58,872 nt of DNA from Nocardiopsis sp. CNR-923 (GTDB lineage Bacteria > Actinomycetota > Actinomycetes > Streptosporangiales > Streptosporangiaceae). The DNA lies in the NCBI RefSeq assembly GCF_001942255.1, contig NZ_MKKC01000078.1, positions 1 through 58,872 on the forward strand, written 5' to 3'. The position numbers and the translations under genes were made by a program. Numbering within the stretch: the first letter of the stretch is position 1; each line of letters starts with the position of its first letter. Of the stretch, positions 8,073 to 15,661 are shown one piece after another. The notes under the pieces are model-generated. The model worked only from the letters and a program-made list of their open reading frames with translations. It was not told where the DNA came from and did not search any database.

Positions 8073-9706
8073 ATGGCCCCTTACGACAAAGCCCCCGAGA
8101 CAGGGACACGGAACGGCCGCCCGGCGAGCCGCGGACTGGGAGCCGGTGCTCTCGTCGGTGGCGCGCTCTTCGTCGGTCTGATCGCCGTGTGCGCCCTCGT
8201 CATCTCCTACGCCGGCGTCTTCCGTTTCGCCGAGTACGGCGGACACGAGGACAGCCCCCTGGCGCACGTGTTCCCGGTGACCTACACCCTGCTGCTGCTC
8301 ATGGCGTTCTGGGTGAGCTACGTCCTGCGCGAGGCCCATCCCCGGGACCGCGCGTGGGTGGACCTCGCGCTCATCCCGGTGCTCATCGTGGTCGCCGCGG
8401 GCGCATGGTGCTCAACAACCTGGGGCTGGTCGAGTCGGTCCACCAAGGGGTCGCCAACGTCATCGTCGCGGTGGCGCCGCTCGCGGCGCTGCTCGTCGCC
8501 TTCCTGCTGTGGATGACCGTCCGCGCGCACATCCGCCGTCGCCGCCGCGGCGCTCCCGTTCGGCCCACTCCCTCGGCTGACCGGGCGACGGTGCTGCACG
8601 GCCGCGCGGTGGAGCCGTCGGAGCTGGACGACGACCACCACCTGACGACCCGGCTGCTGGACTTCGGCCCCGCCCCGCTCCGCCACGACCCCGGGGCGGA
8701 CGCGCCCGAGACGGCGACGCGCCCCCCGTGGCTCGACGAGGACGACGAGGACGAGGTCTCCGGGGTCGTCTCGGTGACGTCCGTCGCCAGTCGGCCGGTG
8801 AGCGCGGCCGAGCCGGCCGCGGGCCCGTTGCCCAAGCGCACCCGCACCGGAGCCAACCCGATCAAGCGCGCGAACACCGACGTCCCCGTCGTTCCCGGCG
8901 CCGCCGCGCCGGTGGACCCGCCCGCGGAGGGCACGGACCGTGACGACCGCGCGAGCGGGTTCGACGACGGGTTCGACGACGAGCCGCCGCCGGGGGACCC
9001 CGCCACCGACGAGGCCGACGCACCGACCGCACCCGTGGCCGAGGAACCGCGCGGACCGGCGCCGGGGCCCGGACCCGTCGAGACCGAGCCGTTGGAACCG
9101 GACCCCCGGTCCTTCGACGCCTCCGAGCCCGAGGACGCCGCGATCCCGGACACGGCCCTGTGGGAGCCTCCCGCCGATGCGATCGCCGGGGGAACGGTCG
9201 CCGACTACGTCCCGCCGGAGTGGACCCCCCCGGAGGACGATGAACCCCCGCATCCGGCCCTGGAGGACGCGCCGGAGGACGAGGAGCCGACCCCCGTGCT
9301 CGACCACGACGCCGGACCCGAGGTCCGGGCGGCCTTCGGGATCGGGTCGGTTCCCCCGCGCGCCGCCACCCCCGAGCCGGTGCAGCGGATCCAGGACGCG
9401 GAGCCGAGGGACCGGTACCGGGAGCCCGAGCCCGTGACCTGGTTCGAGGACGGCTTCCTGGACGACGCCGAGGGCGCGTTCGCCCCGGAGACCGATCCGC
9501 CCCCCGTCCAGGCCGCCGAGCACCTGGCCGAGGCAGCTCCACCTCCGGAGTCGGCGGAGCCGGCGTCCCGGCCGGTCACCGAGCGCCGTACGCCGCTGGA
9601 GAAGCGCCCGGTGGTCCTCAGGCCGCGTCGTCCGCCGATGACGGACCTCACCCCCGGACCGCCGTCCGGGCGGGTCCGCAGCGAACCTCTGCCCCCGGGC
9701 GACTGA
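8073..9706 (+). CDS. Four-helix membrane protein (DUF2637-like) with long acidic tail (one frame break)
   Basis: Start ATG 8073. The first about 150 residues contain four hydrophobic segments (GAGALVGGALFVGLIAVCALVIS; PVTYTLLLLMAFWVSYVL; WVDLALIPVLIVVAAGAMVL; VANVIVAVAPLAALLVAFLLWM). The pattern resembles DUF2637/SpdB-like transfer-associated proteins, though I hold that family name loosely. After an Arg-rich stop-transfer (RAHIRRRRRG) comes a tail of nearly 400 residues. The tail is rich in Pro, Glu and Asp, low in complexity and probably disordered in the cytoplasm. The reading frame changes at about 8400: GCGGGCGCATGGTG needs one extra base to continue AGAMVLNNLG. The full length would be about 544 residues. 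Function unknown. It is divergent from cysS. Confidence 0.6.
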
Positions 9707-9719
9707 CGCGCCCCGGGTC

Positions 9720-9966
9720 TCAGGCGTGCAGGCGCGCTGCGGTCGGCCGGTGGTCGCTGTCCGTCCGGGCAGCGTCCACGCCTCGGTCGCCGTCAGCTCG
9801 CGCACCGGGACGTGGTCGATCCGCACCATCGGGAACGCGGCGGGCCAGGTCATGCCCAGCCCGTCGCCGCCGGTCCCCCGCACCGAGGCCAGGTGCACGA
9901 CGTACACGTCCATCGCGCCCTCGGGCGCGTCGACCTCGGCGCGCATCCCCCGGTACGGGGCACGGG
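9720..9966 (-). pseudogene. Remnant of an endonuclease/exonuclease/phosphatase-family protein
   Basis: Between the membrane protein gene and ispF, the minus strand encodes a piece like the C-terminus of VanJ-type members of this superfamily. A strand with YVVHLASVR is followed directly by GLGMTWPAAFPMVRIDHVPV and the end WTLPG...DSDHRPTAARLHA. In intact members about 80 residues (the GDFN-like metal-binding loop and neighbours) separate the HLASVR strand from the TWPAAFP block, so an internal segment is missing. The N-terminal half is also gone. A one-base frame change at about 9767 lies inside the final DSDHRP motif. The piece abuts the ispF stop codon and cannot be functional. Confidence 0.6.
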
Positions 9967-9981
9967 CCGGACGACGGTGGT

Positions 9982-10461
9982 TCAGTCCCGAGGCGCGCAC
10001 AGGGCGGTGGCCACGGCGGCGATGCCCTCGCCGCGCCCGGTCAGCCCCAGGCCGTCGGTCGTGGTGGCCGAGATGCTCACCGGAGCCCCCACCACGGCGG
10101 ACAGCGTCTTCTCCGCCTCCTGGCGCCGAGGCGCGAACTTGGGGCGGTTGCTGATGATCTGGACGGCCACGTTGCCGATCTCGAAACCGGCGGCGTGCAC
10201 GCGGGCGACGCTCTCGGTCAGCAGGGCCGCCCCGGACGCGCCGCGCCATCGGGGGTCGGCGGTGCCGAAGTTCGAACCGAGGTCCCCCAGTCCGCAGGCC
10301 GAGAGCAGCGCGTCGCAGGCCGCGTGCGCGGCGACGTCACCGTCCGAATGACCGCTCACACCGTCTTCCCCCGGCCATTCCAAACCGGCGAGGAAAAGTG
10401 TTCTTCCAGGAGAAAACGGGTGGACGTCCGTTCCGACGCCCACCCGAGGCATATTCATCAT
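9982..10461 (-). CDS. ispF: 2-C-methyl-D-erythritol 2,4-cyclodiphosphate synthase IspF
   Basis: 159 residues, normal length. The signature metal and substrate residues are visible: GVGTDVHPF (Asp and His zinc ligands near residues 11-13), [17 protein letters not shown], and [15 protein letters not shown]. The [18 protein letters not shown]-terminal loop contributes to the CDP pocket of the trimer. It makes the cyclodiphosphate in the non-mevalonate (MEP) isoprenoid pathway. The ATG at 10461 is taken; MPRVGVG at 10452 is equally possible. The gene follows carD by only 24 bases. In Mycobacterium an ispD gene, and in Streptomyces a fused IspD-IspF, occupies this place; here ispF stands alone and ispD is not seen. 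Confidence 0.93.
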   Translation of the reverse strand: MMNMPRVGVGTDVHPFSPGRTLFLAGLEWPGEDGVSGHSDGDVAAHAACDALLSACGLGDLGSNFGTADPRWRGASGAALLTESVARVHAAGFEIGNVAVQIISNRPKFAPRRQEAEKTLSAVVGAPVSISATTTDGLGLTGRGEGIAAVATALCAPRD

Positions 10462-10485
10462 GAAAAAGTGCTTCTTCGACCCGTG

Positions 10486-10968
10486 TCAGTTCGTCAGAAC
10501 CTCGTCGAGGAGCGCTTCGGCCTTGTCCTCGTTGGTCTTTTCGGCGAGCGCGAGTTCACTGACGAGAATCTGGCGGGCCTTCGCGAGCATCCGCTTCTCG
10601 CCGGCGGACAGCCCGCGCTCCTTGTCCCGGCGCCACAGGTCCCGGACCACCTCGGCGACCTTGTTGACGTCACCGGACGCCAACTTCTCCAGGTTCGCCT
10701 TGTAGCGCCTGGACCAGTTCGTGGGCTCCTCGGTGTGCGGCGCGCGCAGCACCTCGAAGACCTTGTCCAGGCCCTCCTGTCCCACCACGTCACGAACGCC
10801 GACGTCCTCGGCGTTCTCAGCCGGCACACGCACCGTCAGATCGCCCTTGTCGACCCTCAGAACGAGGTAGGTTCTGTCCTCGCCCTTAATGGTGCGAGTC
10901 TCGATCGCTTCAATACGAGCAGCCCCATGATGGGGGTAGACAACAGTGTCGCCGACCTTGAAAGCCAT
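10486..10968 (-). CDS. carD: CarD-family RNA polymerase-binding transcription regulator
   Basis: 160 residues, start ATG 10968. The N-terminal Tudor-like RNA-polymerase interaction domain ([20 protein letters not shown]) is followed by a helical DNA-binding domain. That domain carries the conserved Trp in [14 protein letters not shown], which inserts at the upstream edge of the transcription bubble. In mycobacteria CarD stabilises open complexes at rRNA and many other promoters and is essential. The length and the acidic-helical end ([15 protein letters not shown]) are typical. It heads the carD-ispF unit and has a plausible promoter 50-80 bases upstream. Confidence 0.95.
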   Translation of the reverse strand: MAFKVGDTVVYPHHGAARIEAIETRTIKGEDRTYLVLRVDKGDLTVRVPAENAEDVGVRDVVGQEGLDKVFEVLRAPHTEEPTNWSRRYKANLEKLASGDVNKVAEVVRDLWRRDKERGLSAGEKRMLAKARQILVSELALAEKTNEDKAEALLDEVLTN

Positions 10969-11025
10969 GTGACAGGTACCCCTTCCGCTACCACAAGGAT
11001 ACCACGAATCTGTGACTTAACGTAC

Positions 11026-11053
11026 CTATTAGGTTTGCGAACACGCAGGTCAA
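11026..11053 (-). promoter_or_regulatory. Candidate carD promoter
   Basis: On the minus strand TTGACC (11053-11048) and TAATAG (11031-11026) are separated by 16 bases. They stand about 58 bases before the carD start in an unusually A+T-rich patch. Spacing and sequence fit a sigma-A-type promoter. The region around 11048-11085 also contains overlapping repeats (TCAAGCC/GGCTTGA and ACACTTT/AAAGTGT) that could be an operator. Confidence 0.45.
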
Positions 11054-11174
11054 GCCACACTTTTCAGGGCTTGACAAAGTGTACCCGAGGCCTGCCGAGG
11101 CCCTGGTCGGACCACCCTCCGGCGGCCGCGAACCCCTGCTGGCCAGCGAATCCGCGGACCCTCGCGCAGGGGAT

Positions 11175-11201
11175 CGGGGAGGGACCGACGGCCCCTCCCC
11201 G
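11175..11201 (-). terminator. Hairpin terminator after phoU
   Basis: CGGGGAGGG (11175-11183) pairs with CCCTCCCCG (11193-11201) around a 9-base loop, about 90 bases past the phoU stop. It separates the phoU transcript from the carD promoter on the same strand. The roughly 320 bases between carD and phoU hold nothing else that I can recognise. Confidence 0.55.
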
Positions 11202-11287
11202 GGACTCTCCGGCGGCGTCGGAGCGACGGATGTCACGTTCGCGACACCCTTCGACGCTCCGGGTCACCACACCTCGGTCACCCGGGG

Positions 11288-11950
11288 TCACGCTTCGGGT
11301 TCGTAGTCCTCGCGCTTCTCGCCGGTCACCATGTAGACGAGGTTGTCGGCGACGTGCACCGCGTGGTCACCGAACCGTTCGTAGAAACGGCCCACCAGGG
11401 TGACGTCCATGGTGGCCTCGACGCCGTACTCCCAGCCCGGCGCGAGAATGCGCTGCAGCAGCTTGCGGCGCAGCCGGTCCATCCGGTCGTCGTCCTTGTC
11501 CAGCTCCAGCGCGGTGTCGGGGTCGCGTTCGCTGATCACCTCGCCCGCCTTGGTCACGAGCAGCTCGGCCTGGTGGCCCATCTCCAGCACGATCGACCGG
11601 ACGGGCTTGGGGATGGCCGAGTCCGGGTGCCGCCGCCGCGCGATCTTGGCCAGGTGGACGGCGTGGTCGCCCATCCGCTCCAGGTCACCGCGCATGTACA
11701 GCGACGTGATGATGGTCCGCAGGTCCGAGGCGACCGGCTGCTGCCGCGCCATCAGGCTGAAGGCGGTGTCCTCGATCTCCTGGTCCAGCCGGTTGATCTC
11801 CTCGTCACCGGAGATCACCTCCTGCGCCGCCGCCAGGTCATCGTCCAGAAGCGCGGTGGTGGCCCGCGCGATCGCGTGCCTGGCCAGGCGCGTCATCTCG
11901 ACGAGGCGTTCGCCCAGACTGTCGAGGTCCTCGTGGTACGTATCCCGCAT
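11288..11950 (-). CDS. phoU: Phosphate signalling protein PhoU
   Basis: 220 residues, start ATG 11950, full length. The two PhoU repeats of three-helix bundles are visible: residues about 8-100 with RLARHAIARATTALLDDD and EINRLDQEIEDTAFSLMARQQPVASDLR, and residues 115-205 with GHQAELLVTKAG and DRMDRLRRKLL ... ERFGDHAVHVADNLVYMVTGE. The acidic metal-binding patches (RMGDHAVHLA and ERFGDHAVHVA) are kept. PhoU links the Pst phosphate transporter to the sensor kinase and keeps the response off when phosphate is plentiful. It is divergent from senX3-regX3, exactly as Streptomyces phoU is to phoRP. Confidence 0.95.
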   Translation of the reverse strand: MRDTYHEDLDSLGERLVEMTRLARHAIARATTALLDDDLAAAQEVISGDEEINRLDQEIEDTAFSLMARQQPVASDLRTIITSLYMRGDLERMGDHAVHLAKIARRRHPDSAIPKPVRSIVLEMGHQAELLVTKAGEVISERDPDTALELDKDDDRMDRLRRKLLQRILAPGWEYGVEATMDVTLVGRFYERFGDHAVHVADNLVYMVTGEKREDYEPEA

Positions 11951-11973
11951 GTCGTCAATGCTCCCAGTGGTTC

Positions 11974-12002
11974 GTTGAAGAGTCGGCCAAGAATTGGTGA
12001 AC
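11974..12002. promoter_or_regulatory. Candidate PHO box in the phoU/senX3 divergent promoter
   Basis: On the minus strand three 7-base units recur with an exact 11-base period: GTTCACC (12002-11996), CTTGGCC (11991-11985) and CTTCAAC (11980-11974). The first equals the consensus direct-repeat unit of Streptomyces PhoP boxes; the others match 4 and 5 of 7 positions. The site lies between divergent phoU and senX3, where a PHO box is known in Streptomyces. Confidence 0.55.
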
Positions 12003-12062
12003 GATGCAAGAAGCTCGGTTGTGCCATCCGGTCTGACCGGGTAAGGATCCGGTCCGCCCGTT

Positions 12063-12068
12063 TACGAT
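12063..12068 (+). promoter_or_regulatory. -10-like TACGAT, leaderless start of senX3
   Basis: TACGAT ends 6 bases before the GTG at 12075 and there is no Shine-Dalgarno sequence. This supports the GTG start and a leaderless transcript. Confidence 0.45.
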
Positions 12069-12074
12069 CGAATC

Positions 12075-13268
12075 GTGCAAGGGGAACTTCTCGCCGCCGT
12101 GACCGGCATCTTCGGACTCGTGACAGGCGTCGTCGTCGGCGTCCTCGCCGGTCTCTACCTCCGTACCAGCTCGCCTGAGCGGCATTCGCCGGCTCCCGCG
12201 CGGCACGACGGCGCCACCCTCCCGTCGGGCATCGCCGAGGTACTGTCCGCGATCCCCTCGTCGGCCGTCGTCCTGGACTCGGCCGACCGGGTGCTGCGCG
12301 CCTCGTCCGCCGCCCGGGCCTTCGGGATCGTCCGGGGCGACGAACTGGTGATAGGCGAACTCCTGACCCTGGCCCGGCAGGTGCGTCGGGACGGGGTCAT
12401 CCGCGAGACCGACATCGAGGTGGCCGTTCGCAAGTTCGGGCCCGACGCCACCTCCTTCGCCGTACGCGTGGCGCCCCTGGGGGGCACCGGTCTGGTCCTG
12501 GTGCTGGCCGAAGACCAGACGGAGCACCGCCGCGTCGAGGCGGTGCGCCGGGACTTCGTCGCCAACATCTCGCACGAGCTGAAGACGCCGGTCGGCGCCC
12601 TGTCACTGCTGGCCGAAACCGTACAGGACGCGAGCGACGACCCCGAGGCCGTCCGCCGGTTCACCGACCGCATGCGGCAGGAGGCCACCCGGCTGACGGC
12701 GGTCATCCAGGACCTCATCACGCTCTCCCGCATCCAGGGCGCCGAACCCATGGCCGAACCCACACGGGTGGACCTGGGCTACGTCGTGGAGGACGCGCTC
12801 GACGCGGTGCGCATGCCCGCCGACGCCAAGGGGATCGAGCTGGTCGGCAGCGGCGCGGAAGGCGTCGCCGTCCTGGGCGACGAGGGACTGCTCGGCACCG
12901 CCCTGCGCAACCTGGTCGCCAACGCCGTCGCCTACAGTCCGAAGAACACCCGGGTCGCGGTCTCGGTCGGGGTGTCCCGGTCGAGCGTGGACGTCAGCGT
13001 CGCCGACCAGGGCATCGGCATCCCCCAACAGGATCTGGAGAGGATCTTCGAGCGGTTCTACCGTGTGGACGCCGCTCGGAGCCGGGCGACCGGTGGCACC
13101 GGTCTCGGCCTGGCCATCGTCAAGCACATCATGACCCACCACCGTGGAGAAGTGACCGTGTGGAGCAAGGAGGGGTCGGGATCGACGTTCACTCTGCGTC
13201 TGCCCCGACCCGAGAGCCGGAGGGTCGAGCCCGCCGGCAACAGCGACCGTCAGGAGGCGGCACAGTGA
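12075..13268 (+). CDS. senX3: Phosphate-sensing histidine kinase SenX3 (PhoR-like)
   Basis: 397 residues from a leaderless GTG. One N-terminal membrane segment (VTGIFGLVTGVVVGVLAGLYL) is followed by a PAS-like region (about 55-155). Then comes the dimerisation/phosphoacceptor domain with the H-box NISHELKTPVGALSLLAE, then the ATPase domain with N-box LRNLVANAVAYSPK, G1 VADQGIGIPQ, F-box RIFERFYRVD and G2 GGTGLGLAIVKHI. It autophosphorylates on the H-box His and passes the phosphate to RegX3 when phosphate is scarce. The presence of only one membrane helix and no large extracellular loop suggests it reads the Pst/PhoU state rather than phosphate itself, as in Mycobacterium. It overlaps regX3 by four bases (GTGA). 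Confidence 0.93.
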   Translation: MQGELLAAVTGIFGLVTGVVVGVLAGLYLRTSSPERHSPAPARHDGATLPSGIAEVLSAIPSSAVVLDSADRVLRASSAARAFGIVRGDELVIGELLTLARQVRRDGVIRETDIEVAVRKFGPDATSFAVRVAPLGGTGLVLVLAEDQTEHRRVEAVRRDFVANISHELKTPVGALSLLAETVQDASDDPEAVRRFTDRMRQEATRLTAVIQDLITLSRIQGAEPMAEPTRVDLGYVVEDALDAVRMPADAKGIELVGSGAEGVAVLGDEGLLGTALRNLVANAVAYSPKNTRVAVSVGVSRSSVDVSVADQGIGIPQQDLERIFERFYRVDAARSRATGGTGLGLAIVKHIMTHHRGEVTVWSKEGSGSTFTLRLPRPESRRVEPAGNSDRQEAAQ

Positions 13269-13967
13269 CGCGCGTACTCGTTGTCGAGGACGAGGAATCC
13301 TACAGCGACGCCCTCTCGTACATGCTGCGCAAGGAGGGTTTCGAGGTGGCCGTGGCGCCCACGGGCACGGTCGCCCTGGAGACCTTCGACCGCACCGGCG
13401 CCGACCTGGTGCTGCTGGACCTGATGCTGCCGGGACTGTCGGGCACCGAGGTGTGCCGGACGCTGCGGCAGAAGTCGAACGTCCCCGTGATCATGCTGAC
13501 CGCGAAGGACTCCGAGATCGACAAGGTCGTCGGCCTGGAACTGGGCGCCGACGACTACGTGACCAAGCCGTTCTCCTCACGTGAACTCGTCGCGCGCATC
13601 CGGGCCGTGCTGCGGCGCCGGGGCGAGGGCGACGGCGCCGAGCCGCTGCCCGCGGCGCTGGAGGCCGGCCCCGTCCGGATGGACGTCGAGCGGCACGTGG
13701 TGACCGTGCGCGGCACGAACGTGCAGCTCCCGCTCAAGGAGTTCGAGCTCCTGGAGGTGCTCCTGCGCAACGCCGGCCGGGTGCTCACCCGGATGCAGCT
13801 CATCGACCGCGTCTGGGGCGCGGACTACGTCGCGACACCAAGACGCTCGACGTGCACGTCAAGCGCTGCGCGCCAAGGTCGAGGAGGACCCGGGCAACCC
13901 CAGGTACATCGTGACCGTGCGCGGTCTCGGCTACAAGTTCGAACCGGTGACCGCGAGCGTGGAGTAG
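13265..13967 (+). CDS. regX3: Response regulator RegX3 (PhoP-like), two frame breaks
   Basis: The GTG at 13265 overlaps the senX3 stop. The receiver domain is complete: acidic pocket EDEE, phosphoacceptor Asp in [10 protein letters not shown], Thr in IMLTAKD, Lys in YVTKPFSS. The OmpR-type winged helix begins at [15 protein letters not shown]. The frame is lost twice near its end. At about 13835 GTCGCGACACC should read GTCGGCGACACC ([12 protein letters not shown]). At about 13866 AAGCGCTGCGCG should read AAGCGCCTGCGCG ([10 protein letters not shown]). Restoring both gives the normal end [17 protein letters not shown] and a stop at 13967, about 234 residues. It controls phosphate-starvation genes through PHO boxes. 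The breaks are almost certainly sequence errors, since both lie in conserved codons. Confidence 0.9.
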
Positions 13968-14052
13968 CGAGGTCCGTCGCGTCCCGCGGCCGGCCCCGAC
14001 GTCGCGGGGTGTCCCGAGGTGTCCCGGGGCGGCCGGATCCCTTCCCGCCGAG

Positions 14053-14667
14053 TCACCGGTCCCGGACCGCGGTCACAGCGCCGTCCGGGACCGATTCGTG
14101 TCCGGGCTGTCCCACCCGGCAGCCCAGCAGCGCGCTCGCGCAGGCCATCATCCCCAAACCCACCAGGTGGCCGGCGGTGTTGGCGCACAGGTCGGCCAGG
14201 TCCGTTCCCCGTTCCGACACGAGTGCGAACCGGAGGCCCTCGACGGCGGCGGACACGGTCGGTCCGACGGCGGCGCGGGCCCACGGCGAGACCAGGACCC
14301 GATAGGTCACCAGGCCGAGGGGGGCGAAGAGGACGGTCTGGGCGAGGAGTTCGTCCAGGATCGACGGCGGCGGCTCCGCGGGCGCGATGTCGATCGCCGG
14401 CGTACCCGCCATGAGGTCGTCGGTCGGCGGCGGGACGTCGGGGACGTGCCCCGCCGGCGACCAGTCGCCGCCCGGGTCCACGACGAGGACCGCGTAGGCG
14501 AACAGGACGGCTGCGATGCCGAGGGCGCCCAGGGTCGAGGCGGCGCGGGGTCGGACCAGACCGAGCCAGGCCAGGGGCAGTGCGGGAATGGCGAACGCAA
14601 CGAGGAGGAGTAGCGCGGCACCCGCGTCGATATGCAGAACGGCATGCCACACGGACGGACCGTGCAT
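14053..14667 (-). CDS. VanZ-family membrane protein
   Basis: From ATG 14667 (MHGPSVWHAV) the protein is 204 residues. Hydrophobic segments are AALLLLVAFAIPALPLAWLGLV, LGALGIAAVLFAYAVLVV, LAQTVLFAPLGLVTYRVLV and AGHLVGLGMMACASALLG. The order LFAPLGLVTY, VSAAVEGLRF, and DLADLCANTAGHLVG is the VanZ-like signature (PLG, then E near a helix end, then a D.xxNT.G helix). Family members include the teicoplanin-resistance protein VanZ, but most chromosomal ones have no known function. It is convergent with regX3 and separated from it by 85 bases. An earlier in-frame ATG at 14766 would add 33 uncharacteristic residues. Confidence 0.7.
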   Translation of the reverse strand: MHGPSVWHAVLHIDAGAALLLLVAFAIPALPLAWLGLVRPRAASTLGALGIAAVLFAYAVLVVDPGGDWSPAGHVPDVPPPTDDLMAGTPAIDIAPAEPPPSILDELLAQTVLFAPLGLVTYRVLVSPWARAAVGPTVSAAVEGLRFALVSERGTDLADLCANTAGHLVGLGMMACASALLGCRVGQPGHESVPDGAVTAVRDR

Positions 14668-15122
14668 TTTTCTCGTCACCTTTCCGTGGGCGGTCGTCCG
14701 ATTCTCCGCGGTTTTCCCAACCTGTCCCGGGCGACCTCGGCACACGGTGTTCGCCATCGCGCTCACGTGAGTTTCCCTGTCCGTCTCGGGGCAGTGGAAG
14801 GGGGAATGCGCGAACGCCGTCGCATACGACCGCCCCAGTTCCGAACCGGTGTGCGGACGGCGAACAGGTGCGGTTCCAGGTCACGGCGAAGGCAGGACGA
14901 ACCGCTCCCGCGGTCGTAAGATTCGCCATCCGGAAAGCTATATCAATAGGAAACCGAATATCGGATCACGAATGGCGACTCCCACAAACCGAGGGCGATT
15001 CACTACGCAACTGTACGGACACCCTCCGCGACCGTCAATGGCACGGCGAGGCATTTTTTCCGCTTTCCTGGAAAAACAGTCGTGACCTGCACGAAATGCG
15101 CTTGCCCGCCCCGAGGCCCCGC
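14668..15122. other. A+T-richer intergenic stretch upstream of the VanZ gene
   Basis: No gene is seen. From about 14,930 to 15,090 the base composition is clearly lower in GC than the surroundings, with TATATCAATAGG, ATTTTTTCC and GGAAAAACAG runs. TTTTTCC (15055-15061) and GGAAAAA (15070-15076) form an inverted repeat about 45 bases past the dtd stop, which could end the dtd transcript. The rest probably carries the promoter of the VanZ-like gene. Confidence 0.4.
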
Positions 15123-15548
15123 TCAGACCTCGACGATCACGGTGAACGGGCCCTCGTTGGTCAGCGCCACCGACATCATCGCGCCGAACCGCCCCGTGGC
15201 CACCTCGGCCCCCAGATCGCGCAGCTCCTTGACCACGGCGTCGACCAGCGGCTCGGCGACCGGCCCGGGGGCGGCCGCCTGCCACGTGGGGCGGCGGCCC
15301 TTGCGCGCGTCACCGTAGAGCGTGAACTGGCTGACCACCAGGAGCGGGGCTCCGACGTCGGAGCAGGACCGCTCGTCCGCGAGGATCCGCAGCGTCCACA
15401 GCTTCTTCGCGAGCTTGCGCGCCCGCGCCTCGGTGTCGGTGTGGGTGACCCCCACGAGCGCCATCAGCCCGGGGTCGGTGATCGCGCCGACCACCTCGCC
15501 GTCCACCGTCACCGACGCGTGCGACACCCGCTGCACGACCGCGCGCAT
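15123..15548 (-). CDS. dtd: D-aminoacyl-tRNA deacylase
   Basis: 141 residues from ATG 15548 ([13 protein letters not shown]). The family hallmarks are complete: the N-terminal strand [15 protein letters not shown], the catalytic [15 protein letters not shown] loop with its Thr nucleophile region, and the C-terminal [11 protein letters not shown] that carries the Gly-cisPro-like chiral-checking segment (TNEGPFT). The enzyme removes D-amino acids, and glycine from tRNA-Ala, from mischarged tRNAs, recycling the tRNA. It is a single gene with no obvious operon partner; the DUF2207 gene upstream on the same strand ends 113 bases before it. Confidence 0.93.
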   Translation of the reverse strand: MRAVVQRVSHASVTVDGEVVGAITDPGLMALVGVTHTDTEARARKLAKKLWTLRILADERSCSDVGAPLLVVSQFTLYGDARKGRRPTWQAAAPGPVAEPLVDAVVKELRDLGAEVATGRFGAMMSVALTNEGPFTVIVEV

Positions 15549-15661
15549 GTTCCCTCCTCGTGGCCGCCACCGCCGCGGGCCGGTCCCCGCGGACGGACAG
15601 CCACGACGATACGGCAGGCACGGGAGCCCCCGGACCGCCCGGGAGCGGCCCCGGCCGGTCC

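Noticed and set aside
7806..8339. A 177-codon minus-strand frame between cysS and the membrane protein start
   Set aside because: It has a Gln/Gly/Arg-rich product and lies opposite the strongly hydrophobic, conserved-looking start of the plus-strand gene.
5612..9706. A 1364-codon plus-strand frame across rlmB, cysS and beyond
   Set aside because: It is antisense to two certain genes and only its last part (from about 8400) is real, as the end of the DUF2637-like protein. Long chance frames are common in DNA of this GC content.
13800..14305. Alternative C-terminus of RegX3 reading into Arg/Pro-rich sequence
   Set aside because: The expected [14 protein letters not shown] and [15 protein letters not shown] blocks are present in the other frames, so frame errors are the better explanation.
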